64,000 bases of DNA from positions 1 to 64,000 of the forward strand of contig SLPX01000002.1 of NCBI GenBank assembly GCA_007131745.1. The letters run 5' to 3'. Below, in pieces: positions 51,819-62,100 of the stretch. Below the pieces are notes generated by a model. It saw only the letters and a list, made by a program, of their open reading frames with translations. It made no database searches and was not told where the DNA came from. Source of the DNA: Myxococcales bacterium. Its GTDB lineage: Bacteria > Myxococcota > Polyangia > HGW-17 > SLPX01. The first letter of the stretch is position 1; every line of letters begins with the position of its first letter. The translations under genes were made by a program, and so were the position numbers.

Positions 51819-53315
51819 ATGAAAATAAACGCCTGGGGCACCACTGATGTGGGCAAGACCCGAGACCACAACGAAGATAATTACCTGGTTGATGAAGGGA
51901 TAAATCTTTATGTAGTAGCCGACGGAATGGGCGGACATGCAGCGGGGGAAGTGGCATCTTCCATAGCAGCGGAAACCGTCAGGGATGCCGTTATAAAGAA
52001 CCGGGATTTGATCGAGTCGTACGTAAAGGGCGATGATACCGTGCAAAAATACGATATCGCCCAGGTGCTGGAGCACGCTGTTCAAGCAGCGTGCTCGGAC
52101 ATTTTTCAGAAAGCGCAGAACGAACCTGAAAAGAAGGGCATGGGTACGACTCTTTCGTTGCTGCTCATTGCCGGGGAGCGCGGATTCGTCGCCCATGTCG
52201 GAGACAGCCGGATTTACCTCATAAGGCAGAATAACGTCCATCAAATCACGGAAGATCATTCCCTGATCAACCACCTGCTCCGCAAGGGCCGGTTGAAGCG
52301 TAGCGAGATCGAAAGCAGCCCGTATGCTCAGTACAAGAATGCGGTGACCAGAGCCGTCGGAGTATATGAAAGCGTGGAAGTAGACAGCCTGGACTTCGAT
52401 ATTCTGGCGGGAGACAGGTTTCTGCTATGCAGCGACGGTCTTTCGGCATACCTGAACGAAGAAAACATAAAGGGTGTTTTCAGTGCCAACAAGCCTGAAG
52501 CCGTTCCGAACGCGTTCGTGCAGCTGGCCAACAACGGTGGGGGGCATGACAACATAACGGCCGTCACGATTTACGCGCTTACCGACGAAGAAGGCGCGGC
52601 TGCAAGACGAGCTGTTGATGTGCGGCTTCGAATGGAAGTCATGGCCGGAATGCCTCTTTTTGCGCACTTGGGGTACAAGGAGTTGGTGCGGGTCATGAAC
52701 ATCACCCGGGTGAGGGAATACGAACCCGGAGAGATTATCATCCAGGAAGGAGAACCGGGTGACGAACTGCTGCTCGTTCTGGACGGCACGGTGGACCTGC
52801 TAAAGGAAGGAGCGTACATAACATCTTTCAAAAGAGGAGATCATTTCGGAGAAATGGCGCTGGTCGACAGAAGTCCCCGCAGCGCGACGGCCTCGGCCCG
52901 TGACAAAGCGCGGCTCCTGGTCATCAAGCAGAATGATTTTTACAAGATTCTATCCAAGGAACCCGAGATTTCGGTGAAACTTTTGTGGAGTTTCGTCAAG
53001 GTTCTGACTGATCGACTTCGCCAGACGACCTCACAGTTGAGCGGAGAACGCTTGATTGCACGCGCTGAAGACATGTCCGATGAAGTGGATATGTGCGAAG
53101 AAGCCAAGTCGTTTAATATGAGCGATGACAAGGTTGAAAAGCCGAAAGAAAAAAAAGCCGAAGTCCAAGGGGGAGAGAATCCGGAACACGAAGAGACCTT
53201 GAATAACACCGACGCTACGACATCAAATTTGGAAGATGGGCGACAGGATGTAGATTCCGGTGAGGCATCGGGTGGCGTGGAAGATTCAGAGAATGAAACG
53301 AAAGGCTCATCTTGA
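51819..53315 (+). CDS. PP2C protein phosphatase fused to a cyclic-nucleotide-binding domain
   Basis: The 498-residue cytoplasmic protein has a PP2C phosphatase (about 1-255) with all metal-site motifs: DHNEDNYLV, VVADGMGGHAAGE, VAHVGDSRIYL, LLCSDGLSAYL and GGGHDNITAV. A cNMP-binding domain follows (about 280-400) with FGEMALVDRSPRSATASA, close to the canonical cAMP-binding cassette. An acidic/Ser-rich tail ends the protein. It should dephosphorylate Ser/Thr phosphoproteins under control of a cyclic nucleotide; the ligand is not known. The gene overlaps queE by four bases. A Ser/Thr kinase lies at the window's right edge. Confidence 0.9.
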   Translation: MKINAWGTTDVGKTRDHNEDNYLVDEGINLYVVADGMGGHAAGEVASSIAAETVRDAVIKNRDLIESYVKGDDTVQKYDIAQVLEHAVQAACSDIFQKAQNEPEKKGMGTTLSLLLIAGERGFVAHVGDSRIYLIRQNNVHQITEDHSLINHLLRKGRLKRSEIESSPYAQYKNAVTRAVGVYESVEVDSLDFDILAGDRFLLCSDGLSAYLNEENIKGVFSANKPEAVPNAFVQLANNGGGHDNITAVTIYALTDEEGAAARRAVDVRLRMEVMAGMPLFAHLGYKELVRVMNITRVREYEPGEIIIQEGEPGDELLLVLDGTVDLLKEGAYITSFKRGDHFGEMALVDRSPRSATASARDKARLLVIKQNDFYKILSKEPEISVKLLWSFVKVLTDRLRQTTSQLSGERLIARAEDMSDEVDMCEEAKSFNMSDDKVEKPKEKKAEVQGGENPEHEETLNNTDATTSNLEDGRQDVDSGEASGGVEDSENETKGSS

Positions 53316-53989
53316 CCGAAGTTTGTGTTGGCGACCTGATCGTCGCCGAGATATTCAGATCGATCCAAGGGGAAAGCACTTACAGCGGAAAACCTTGCTT
53401 GTTCGTGCGTCTTGCAGGTTGCAACTTGAAATGCAGGTATTGCGACGCAGTTTATGCCCGGGATGGGGAGAGCAATGAACACCTTCGTTTAACCCTTGAT
53501 GAGATTGTTTCCCGTTGCGATCCGGGGCGAAACAAGATTATTTGCATAACCGGGGGAGAACCTCTGTTGCAACCTGGAATTTATGCGTTGATGCAGCGGC
53601 TGATTGAAAGAAATGTTTCGGTTCTTTTAGAGACAAACGGTTCCTTGGATGTTTCCCAGGTTCCCAGGGAGGTGGTAAAGGTAATGGACGTTAAATGTCC
53701 GGGTTCGGAAATGGAGGCTATGAATCGCTATGAGAATCTTTCATTGCTCACCGTTGATGACCAGTTGAAGTTCGTCCTTACATCCAGGGGCGACTTTGAT
53801 TTTGCCTTGCGTGTGGTGGATGAATACAATCTCGACTCTCTGCACGGCCCCGAAATCCTCCTGTCTGCGGCGGTTCCTTTCTGCCTCCATGAAAAACTCG
53901 CCGAATGGCTCCTTGAATCGGGCAAGAATTGGAGGCTGCAGGTGCAGCTTCACAAGGTGATATGGCCCGGACGGGAGAGAGGGGTCTGA
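53312..53989 (+). CDS. queE: QueE: 7-carboxy-7-deazaguanine synthase
   Basis: QueE is the radical SAM enzyme that makes 7-carboxy-7-deazaguanine, a step in queuosine (and some DNA-modification) synthesis. The 225-residue protein has SIQGEST, the cluster motif GCNLKCRYCD, ITGGEPLLQ and ETNGSLDV. The only start fitting the conserved region is TTG at 53312, which overlaps the PP2C stop (TTGA). This implies translational coupling. The end overlaps the trmFO start by one base (TGATG). Other queuosine genes are not in the window. Confidence 0.93.
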   Translation: MTEVCVGDLIVAEIFRSIQGESTYSGKPCLFVRLAGCNLKCRYCDAVYARDGESNEHLRLTLDEIVSRCDPGRNKIICITGGEPLLQPGIYALMQRLIERNVSVLLETNGSLDVSQVPREVVKVMDVKCPGSEMEAMNRYENLSLLTVDDQLKFVLTSRGDFDFALRVVDEYNLDSLHGPEILLSAAVPFCLHEKLAEWLLESGKNWRLQVQLHKVIWPGRERGV

Positions 53990-55407
53990 TGCAGAATTCT
54001 CCCCAGTTTTTCGGTGGGAAAGAAGGACCCTTCCGGGAAGTGACCATAGCGGGAGGCGGCCTCGCCGGTTGCGAGGCCGCATGGCAGCTCGCCGGGCGGG
54101 GAGTGCGAGTTGTTTTGTATGAAATGCGCCCCCATGTCATGACGCCGGCCCATGTCACGGGTTTGCTGGGGGAGCTCGTGTGCTCCAATTCTCTGAAGTC
54201 GACCTCGATGAACAACGCGTCCGGCATCTTGAAAAGGGAGATGGAAATCGGGGGCTCTTTGGTGCTGCAGGCGGCATTTGCGTCCAGGGTACCGGCGGGA
54301 TCGGCTCTCGCCGTGGATCGACGGCTCATGGGTGAGAAGATTACGCACGTTATCGAAAACCACCCGTTAATAAAGGTACGCCGGGAGGTAGTCGAAGAAC
54401 TCCCGGAGGGCCCCGCTATAATCGCTACCGGACCGCTTACCGGGGGAGCGCTTGCAGAAAGGTTGTCAGAGGCTGCGTCTGTGCCCCTTTATTTCTACGA
54501 TGCCATAGCTCCCATCGTGGAAACCGAATCAATCGATTTGGACAATGCGTTTTTTGCATCCAGGTGGGAAAAAGAAGCTTCCGAATCCCCGGACCAGCCA
54601 CCACGGGGAGATTACATCAATTGTCCTCTCTCGCTCGAAGAGTACGAAGATTTCATAGAATCTCTTTTGAGCGGGGAACAAGTGCCTCCTCATTCTTTTG
54701 AAGAACCGAGGTTTTTTGAAGGCTGCCTTCCTATAGAGGTCATGGCATCGAGGGGCTCGGACGTATTGCGTCACGGGCCGATGAGACCCGTAGGTTTGAG
54801 AGATCCTAATACAGGACGGAGGCCCTACGCGGTCGTACAGCTTAGAGCTGAAAACAAGGGGGCCACTGCGCATAACATGGTGGGTTTCCAGACTCGGCTC
54901 AAGTACGGCGAACAAAAACGAATTTTCAGAAAGATACCCGCGCTTCGAAATGCTCGCTTTTTGAGGTTGGGGTCGATCCACAGAAATACTTATTTGCGGG
55001 CGCCCGACTGTCTTGAAGATGATCTTGTCCTGCAAAATACAGAAGACATCCGCGTGGCCGGATTGCTCTGCGGGGTTGAAGGATACATGGAGTCGACGGC
55101 CATGGGCTGGTTGGTCGGTATCATTACTGCGATCCGCCTTGCAGAACTAGACTTTCATCCGCCTCCACCCTCGACGGCCACCGGAGCTTTGTACGCGTAC
55201 ATCCGCCGTTCCTTGATGGAAGATGAAATATTCACACCGACAAACATGAATCTGTCGCTGTTCCCCGAACCAGCGACGAAGGGAAAAAGAGTTCCGAAAA
55301 AACTACGTCGGATCATGATCGCGGAGCGAGCGGAAAAAGAGTTTAAAAGCTGGCTGTCGACTCTTGATCAAGAGATCGGCGGAAAAAGCCTCAGAGTGTC
55401 TGAGTAA
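53989..55407 (+). CDS. trmFO: TrmFO: folate-dependent tRNA m5U54 methyltransferase
   Basis: TrmFO uses methylenetetrahydrofolate and FAD to methylate U54 in the T loop of tRNA. From the ATG at 53989 the product is 472 residues. It has the FAD loop TIAGGGLAGCEAAWQLA, LYEMRP, ELVCSNSLKSTS, PAIIATGPLTG, FFEGCLPIEVMASRG and the VAGLLCGVEGYMES end. The start overlaps the queE stop. An in-frame ATG at 53929 inside queE is less likely. Its 3' end overlaps the convergent Cys-rich gene by 17 bases. Confidence 0.95.
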   Translation: MQNSPQFFGGKEGPFREVTIAGGGLAGCEAAWQLAGRGVRVVLYEMRPHVMTPAHVTGLLGELVCSNSLKSTSMNNASGILKREMEIGGSLVLQAAFASRVPAGSALAVDRRLMGEKITHVIENHPLIKVRREVVEELPEGPAIIATGPLTGGALAERLSEAASVPLYFYDAIAPIVETESIDLDNAFFASRWEKEASESPDQPPRGDYINCPLSLEEYEDFIESLLSGEQVPPHSFEEPRFFEGCLPIEVMASRGSDVLRHGPMRPVGLRDPNTGRRPYAVVQLRAENKGATAHNMVGFQTRLKYGEQKRIFRKIPALRNARFLRLGSIHRNTYLRAPDCLEDDLVLQNTEDIRVAGLLCGVEGYMESTAMGWLVGIITAIRLAELDFHPPPPSTATGALYAYIRRSLMEDEIFTPTNMNLSLFPEPATKGKRVPKKLRRIMIAERAEKEFKSWLSTLDQEIGGKSLRVSE

Positions 55408-57007
55408 AGACGTATAAACCACCGTTGGCGTAGGCCATGGCCTGTATGCGCGACGCCTGGGGAGCGCCGGTCAGAGAAAAAGGCTGGAACCCGGATGCGT
55501 TGGTTGAATAGCAAACCTGGAAACAATAACCTGATTCCTGGATATAAAACAGGTTGTTTGTTCCAAGCAACGCAGCATAAGGTCCGGTAACCGATCCCCC
55601 TCCACCGCAAAGCGCGTTCGGGGAACAATCAACCCATCCTCGATTGTTTTCAAGAGCAAGAAAAACCGCTTTCACGTTTGCCGGATTGGGCGCCAGAGGG
55701 TCATAGCTCCAATCTATCGTTCCCGATGTGTTAAAGGATATGGTTCCGAAACTTGTGCTCACTTTGTAAAGGTAGTACTGAGAACCGTTGAAAAAAGTTA
55801 TGTCGGTTGAGGCCGTACTCGGCCAGCTTACACCGTAGGCAGCATGAAATGTGGCTGTAGGCAATCCTGAAAAAGATGAAGAGAGCGTTCCATGAGCGAT
55901 CCAGTTTCTCGAGGGCACCTGGAGTACATGGTAGGTGCTCCTGGTAAACACGTAGATCTCGTTGCGTTCCTGGACATTTGCAGCCGCAACAATAGGGGTC
56001 GTCGGTGCATGTTGGTTCCATGCAAAGTAAACGGTTTCCTGGTTCCACCAGGTTGAACCGCTTGAAAGCCAGTGCAGTATGGGAAGGTTTTCGATTCTGC
56101 AATCCGAACTACAGCCGTCTCCCGATATATTGTTTCCGTCGTCGCATTCTTCACCGGAATCCACGATTCCGTCTCCGCACCTGGGTAAACGGCAGTCGGT
56201 CCGGCACGCATTCGGAGTGGTGTTCGAGTTCATCGGTCCGTCGTCGCATTCTTCGCCGGAATCCACAACTCCGTCTCCGCACCTGGGCAAACGGCAGTCG
56301 GTCCGGCACGCGTTCGGAGCGGTGTCGGAGTTCATCGGTCCGTCGTCGCACTCTTCGCCGGAGTCCACCACTCCGTCTCCGCAACTTGGCAAACGGCAGT
56401 CGGTTCGGCATGCGTCGGGTTCGGTGTCGGAGTTCATCGGTCCGTCGTCGCTCTCTTCATCTCCCTCCCATATAAATCCGTCGCCGCAAACGGCTTTCCG
56501 GCAATTTACAAGACAAGATCCACTGTTGGAGTTGTTTTCTCCTTCGTCACACTCTTCACCGAAATCCAACACTCCGTCCCCGCAACTCGGCAAAATGCAC
56601 CAGAACGTATCAAAAGTGCAGTCCTCATTGCATCCGAGTTCCCCTCCTGTAAATCCCTCCCCCATGGATTCACAGGTATGCCCGCCCAGGTCGGAACCGT
56701 CGCATTCCTCCCATTCTTGTCTTATGCCGTCCCCGCAAGTATGCACGCAGACACTGGGCTCTCCTTCGCAGTGCCAACCCGGTTCCACTCGGCACTCCGA
56801 GTCGCACCCGTCACCGTCTTCAGTGTTTCCGTCGTCACATTCTTCCCCGTCATCCAAAATGCCGTCTCCGCACACAGGATCCCCCTTCGACCCGCCGCGG
56901 CCGAAATGAGTTCTGCAACTTGTAGACAACAGAAAGCCCGAAAACAAAACCGCATAAAAACCAACTTTCAAAACATATTTTAAAAGAGAAGTTTTGCTCA
57001 GCATCAT
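55391..57007 (-). CDS. Cys-rich (CGDG-repeat, DUF4215-like) lipoprotein
   Basis: From the ATG at 57007 (or 57004) behind AAAGGG the protein is 538 residues. A lipoprotein signal ends in LSTSC. Seven or so Cys-rich units follow: CGDGILDDGEECDDGNTEDG, CGDGIRQEWEECDG and repeats of CGDGVVDSGEECDDGPMNS with CRTDCRLP. Three middle units are nearly identical at both DNA and protein level, a recent internal duplication. The last 230 residues have repeated Trp/Ser/Thr strands without Cys modules, perhaps a propeller or carbohydrate-binding part. A surface role is inferred. Confidence 0.8.
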   Translation of the reverse strand: MMLSKTSLLKYVLKVGFYAVLFSGFLLSTSCRTHFGRGGSKGDPVCGDGILDDGEECDDGNTEDGDGCDSECRVEPGWHCEGEPSVCVHTCGDGIRQEWEECDGSDLGGHTCESMGEGFTGGELGCNEDCTFDTFWCILPSCGDGVLDFGEECDEGENNSNSGSCLVNCRKAVCGDGFIWEGDEESDDGPMNSDTEPDACRTDCRLPSCGDGVVDSGEECDDGPMNSDTAPNACRTDCRLPRCGDGVVDSGEECDDGPMNSNTTPNACRTDCRLPRCGDGIVDSGEECDDGNNISGDGCSSDCRIENLPILHWLSSGSTWWNQETVYFAWNQHAPTTPIVAAANVQERNEIYVFTRSTYHVLQVPSRNWIAHGTLSSSFSGLPTATFHAAYGVSWPSTASTDITFFNGSQYYLYKVSTSFGTISFNTSGTIDWSYDPLAPNPANVKAVFLALENNRGWVDCSPNALCGGGGSVTGPYAALLGTNNLFYIQESGYCFQVCYSTNASGFQPFSLTGAPQASRIQAMAYANGGLYVFTQTL

Positions 57008-57157
57008 GTAACCCTTTCGTTTCAGAGCTGACTCTTCCTTCATTATCCACCCGGCCGGTCGAAACATCCAGTCGGGCAAATACTATTACTATTGTAATTA
57101 TAACCCAAAACATCGGTCGATGACAGATTATAGAAACGACGGAGGGGGGTCTTGTTT

Positions 57158-58978
57158 TCAGCGGACGATTCCAACCACTCCATAGACCGTTTTTCGATCT
57201 TCACCGGAATATGAACGTCTCAAGTGCACTTCAACCATCTTCATCGGTTCAGCATGAGCCCTAAGTTCAACAATGACATAATCAGGCAAAACATCCCCTT
57301 TTTTCGGAGAAATCATCGTGCAAAACCGGCCCGCGAGATTTGATTTTGTGTAAGGTCTGAGTTTGCCCAGGATCTTGCCCTGTGTGTTGCGCATGGTTCC
57401 AATGTACTTTGTTCTGGATTCTCCATCTTTTTCAAATCCTGCTTTTCGCCAAAGGTCTACTGCACAAAGCTGGAAACGTTCACGTTCGTTCTTTTTCGAT
57501 CCTTTGCCGCTTTTTTTGATGTCTTCAACGTCGATCGGGTGGGCGCTGAACATCGTAAACGGCGCGGACTGCGAAAGACCGAAGCGCACGGCTCGCCTTG
57601 TTCGCAGCCACAATCTGGCCCACAGCATCCTGGCCGTCCGTTCCGGCAGGTAAGTCGCATCAACCGCTCTCTTTATGTCTTTCGATGTAAAGGCCGCCAG
57701 GATTCGACCGGCCCAAAAAATATCCGCTGCAGTGGCCCGGACGAACGCTGGATGACGCTTCGCAGGTTTCCATTCACCGGGTGAAAACCCTTCCACGGGG
57801 ATATAGCCTATTCCCGTATGTTCTTTTATTGCGACCGATCTTTCCTTGGATGCGATAGCTCTTGTCTCTTCATCAAGGTCTTTTATACCCAATGCAGCCT
57901 CCGGTTGCTTGGGTCGCCCCTTTATATCGGATCCCAGAGCACCGCGAAAATCCCATATGAAATGCGACACGGTTCGTGTTTTTCGATTGAAAAAATCCGC
58001 GCCCGAACGCTCCTCGATATTATGGAGGCCCAGCCAAGCAGCCATGATTCGGAGTCCTCTCAACTCCCGCATGTCTTGATGTTCGAAATAATCGTTTGGA
58101 TCATCCGGGCGACGCCCCCACAGCGGAAACGGTCCCAGGTACACATGGGTGGCAGGATCGGGAAGCGTGGTGGCCAGGGCCCGGATGCTTCCGTCTTCTT
58201 CTCTGTGCAAAGCGTGCAGAAGGAAATGAAGCTTTTTCATGGTAAGACGAACTCTTCCGCCTCGTGTCGGCGACGGACCCGGACCGGGCCATATTGCATC
58301 CAGGGGCTCTAATGAATTGTAAAACAAAGCTTTCGGGGAGATCGCAAACATGTCGAGGGTGAAAAAAACCATGTGCCGCTCGGGTACATTATAACCGGCT
58401 TCATGGAGCAGCAGGTTGGCTGCAAGCGTTGATGACGTTTTCAGACCCGGCCATTCGGGATGGTCGAATTGGAGAAGAAAGATCCGGTTGCGTTCGTCCC
58501 TGAATGCCACCCACGGACCGCTTTCACCATTGCCCGCTGCAAAAGCCCGCCATTCTCCCAGAACCGAAGGCCCGGCAGCGGGCGCCGAGCTCAAGCGGGT
58601 TGGTTCGTGCACCGGCGACACCCTTCCCGAAAGTCCACCTCCAGCGTAAAATTCCCTTTCAGCTCTATTGCCGATCCTGTTTTCAAACCAATGTGAATCA
58701 ACCGTCAAACCGACCGAATTCACGTTTGCCGCCTCCCTTTTGGATTCCACGGCCAAAAACGAGCTTGCAGGTTCAATTACCTCACGCCTCAGAAAAAGCG
58801 ATCTGTCGCCGGGTTTCCTGCGGGCGGGGATCCTGTCAAGTTCCCTGCTTTTCAAAAGAAAAACCGGCGGATCATCTCGAAACAGAGTCCCTTTAGGGCC
58901 ACAGCCGCAAAGAATCCAAATCAATGCTGCAAATTGGCAACGACTCAAATATTTGGAAACACGGCCTGAAAAATCCAT
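57158..58978 (-). CDS. Large predicted lipoprotein with kinase-like signatures
   Basis: The ATG at 58978 follows GGAGAG; an ATG at 58996 would add six residues. The 606-residue product has the lipoprotein signal LIWILCGC. Its central part (NLLLHEAGYNVPERHMVFF, RLTMKKLHFLL, DDPNDYFEHQDMRELRGLR, IMAAWLGLHNIEERSGADFF, FIWDFRGALGSDIKG) resembles a widespread family of large hypothetical lipoproteins with a pattern reminiscent of secreted or atypical kinases (Asp-rich and Asn/Asp motifs). I have no functional assignment for it. It lies alone on the minus strand. Confidence 0.6.
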   Translation of the reverse strand: MDFSGRVSKYLSRCQFAALIWILCGCGPKGTLFRDDPPVFLLKSRELDRIPARRKPGDRSLFLRREVIEPASSFLAVESKREAANVNSVGLTVDSHWFENRIGNRAEREFYAGGGLSGRVSPVHEPTRLSSAPAAGPSVLGEWRAFAAGNGESGPWVAFRDERNRIFLLQFDHPEWPGLKTSSTLAANLLLHEAGYNVPERHMVFFTLDMFAISPKALFYNSLEPLDAIWPGPGPSPTRGGRVRLTMKKLHFLLHALHREEDGSIRALATTLPDPATHVYLGPFPLWGRRPDDPNDYFEHQDMRELRGLRIMAAWLGLHNIEERSGADFFNRKTRTVSHFIWDFRGALGSDIKGRPKQPEAALGIKDLDEETRAIASKERSVAIKEHTGIGYIPVEGFSPGEWKPAKRHPAFVRATAADIFWAGRILAAFTSKDIKRAVDATYLPERTARMLWARLWLRTRRAVRFGLSQSAPFTMFSAHPIDVEDIKKSGKGSKKNERERFQLCAVDLWRKAGFEKDGESRTKYIGTMRNTQGKILGKLRPYTKSNLAGRFCTMISPKKGDVLPDYVIVELRAHAEPMKMVEVHLRRSYSGEDRKTVYGVVGIVR

Positions 58979-59103
58979 GTTCAACTCTCCATGCATGGAA
59001 ACGCTTTTTCCTTTGCATTTTTCCGCTTTGCGGAATAGGGGTAAAGGAAAATTTACAAAGACGCGGATCGTTTTGTAACCACGTATTCATGAGGGAGGAA
59101 TAA

Positions 59104-62100
59104 ATGCCTCATCGAGTAGAAGTAGTTCTAAAACCCGGCATCAAGGATGGACTGGGTGAAACCATCGCCCATCGGATAAGAACTCACCTGTCCATGCAGG
59201 TGGAAAGAGTGCAAACCGTTGAAGTATACACGATCGCCGGCGAGTTGGAGGCCGGAGTTCTCCAGGCATACGCTGCTGAAGCGTTGAGTGATCCGATAGT
59301 CCAGGAATACATGGTCGACAAATGCGCGGCTCTGGAAAGAAGTTTTCACTGGTCGGTGGAGACGGCTTACCGCCCGGGAGTTACGGACAACGTGGGACGA
59401 ACCGCCCGCGAGGCGTTGGCTCTTGCGATGGAAAACCGGGAAGAAGGAGTTCCCTCGGTCCATCACTCCAGACAATACCTTATTACCTGCCATCGCGATC
59501 ACATGTTCAATGGAATCGAAACGGAATATATAGCCGGGGAACTTCTCGGCAACACTCTGATTCAGTCATTTGAAATCATGACTCGACCGGACATGGAAAA
59601 AATTAAACGAATTCCACCCAGACCACCCAGGGTCGGGGATGATGTCAATGCAAAGGTGGAATGCATTTCATTGGAAATCACGGATGATGAGCTTGAATCT
59701 TTGAGCAGGTCGAGGGTGTTGGCGTTGAGTCTCGAAGAAATGAAAACCATCCAGGCGCATTTCAGGCAAGATGAAACCGTTGAAGCTCGCAGAAAGATGG
59801 GGTTTGGCGGCGAGAGCGGAACGGTCACGGACGTGGAACTGGAGTGTTTGGCCCAAACTTGGTCGGAGCATTGCAAGCACAAGATTTTCAATGCGGACAT
59901 AACATATACCGACGAGGAGGGACTGACTGAAGAGATTCATTCTCTTTTTAGAACATACATCCAGGGAGCAACGAAAAAAGTCAGGGAAGCGGCGGGAGAA
60001 AATGATTATTGCTTGTCGGTGTTTAAGGACAACGCCGGAGTGGTGAAGCTGGACGATGACTGGAGCCTAGTTTTCAAAGTGGAAACTCACAACAGTCCTT
60101 CCGCCCTGGATCCATACGGTGGAGCGCTGACAGGTATCGTGGGCGTTAACAGGGATCCTTTCGGAACCGGGTTGGGAGCGCGCCTGATTTTCAACACCGA
60201 TGTTTTCTGTCTAGCCCCACCCCACCGGCGGTCGGAGCTGCCTCCAAGGTTGCTTCAACCTCTCCGGGTCCTGGAAGGTGTGCGGGAAGGCGTGGAACAT
60301 GGAGGAAACAAGTCGGGTATACCCACCGTAAACGGAGCGGTGGTATTTGATGAACGCTACCTCGGGAAACCGTTGGTGTTTTGCGGCACTGGCGGAATAA
60401 TGGAGGCGGAAATCAACGGCAGGCCGTCGCATGAGAAGGCCGCTCGACCGGGCGACTTCATCGTAATGACGGGCGGACGCATAGGAAAAGACGGAATCCA
60501 CGGCGCCACTTTTTCCTCCGAGGAGTTGCATGAAGGCTCCCCTGCAACTGCTGTTCAGATAGGCGATCCGATCACCCAGAAGAGAATGTTTGATATGCTG
60601 CTTCTGGCTCGGGATAAAAACCTTTACTCTGCTATAACCGACAACGGAGCCGGAGGCTTGAGTTCTTCGGTCGGTGAAATGGCGCAAGATCCCGGCGGAG
60701 CGGATATTGATCTTGCAAAAGCGCCCCTGAAATACGGTTCTCTTCAACCTTGGGAAATCCTGGTTTCCGAAGCGCAGGAGCGCATGACGCTGGCGGTTCC
60801 CCCGGAAAAGGTCGATGAATTCCTGGAATTGGCTCGTCGATTCGAGGTAGAGGCTACCGTGCTTGGAACTTTTACCGACTCGGGTTATTTCACTGTCCGC
60901 TACAACGATGTAACCGCGGCGCATCTGCCCATGGATTTTCTTCACGAGGGTTTGCCTCCGATGAAACTCGAAGCCGTTTTTCAGCCTCGGATCGAGCCGG
61001 ATCCCGACCTGAAAAAACTTGGCCCCGCGGACGAAGAATCAGCAGCGGACGCCGGGTCCATGTCTTATTTCACCCGCGCCTGGAACAAAACCCTCCTCGA
61101 AATGCTGGGACGCTTGAACATTTGTTCCAAGGAGTACTGGGTTCGCCGGTATGACCACGAGGTCCAGGGGGGGTCTGTGGTCAAGCCTCTTACGGGCGCG
61201 AATGACGATGGGCCCTCGGATGCAGCTGTTCTGCGCCCCCTGCCGGAATCGATGAAAGCCATAGTTGTTTCATGTGGAATTCGCCCCGCGTATTCCGACA
61301 TAGACACTTACCACATGGCAGCATGCGCTTTCGACGAAGCCGTCAGGAACGCAGTGTGTGTTGGAGCGGATCCGGACCGCCTTTCCGCGCTTGATAACTT
61401 CTGCTGGTCCGACCCGGTAAAGAGCCCGCTCAATCCTGAAGGACCGCACAAGTTGGCCCAACTCGTGAGGTCCAACAAGGCCCTATACGATATCTGCATT
61501 GCCTATTCCATTCCCTTGATATCCGGAAAAGATTCGATGAAAAACGACTACAGGCACGAAGACATTCGAATCTCGGTGCCGGCCACCCTACTCATCTCTA
61601 TGCTCGGGGTCATGGAAGACGCGCGCAAGGCCGTGACTTCTGATGCGAAATGTCCCGGCGACATCGTTTTTGTCATGGGTGAAACACTAAACGAAATGGG
61701 CGGGGGAGAGTTTTTTGCTTCAAAAAACATTACGGGATGTTCGGTGCCCAAGGTCAGACCGGAAGAAACCGTTCCCCGTTATCGGGCGCTTCATAAAGCC
61801 ATCAACAAGGGCTTGATTAGATCATGTCACGATGCTTCCGATGGAGGACTTGCGGTTTGTTTTGCTGAAACGGCTATTGGTGGTGACTTGGGCATGGATG
61901 TAGACATTTCCCGAGCGCCGAAATCCATAGGATTGACCAAATGGCCGGGAGTAATCCTGTTTTCCGAATCCCAGGGAAGATTCGTGCTCACAGTCAAACC
62001 CGAGCATGCTGAAGAAGTGGAGGGATTACTCCGCCCCCATGGAGCGGCAAGGGTAGGTACCATCACCGGCGACGGGATTTTCAGAATCCGGGGAGCAGGG

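Noticed and set aside
59128..59502. Antisense ORFs inside purL, alaS and other housekeeping genes
   Set aside because: They lie opposite strongly conserved genes and have no ribosome sites or recognisable domains.
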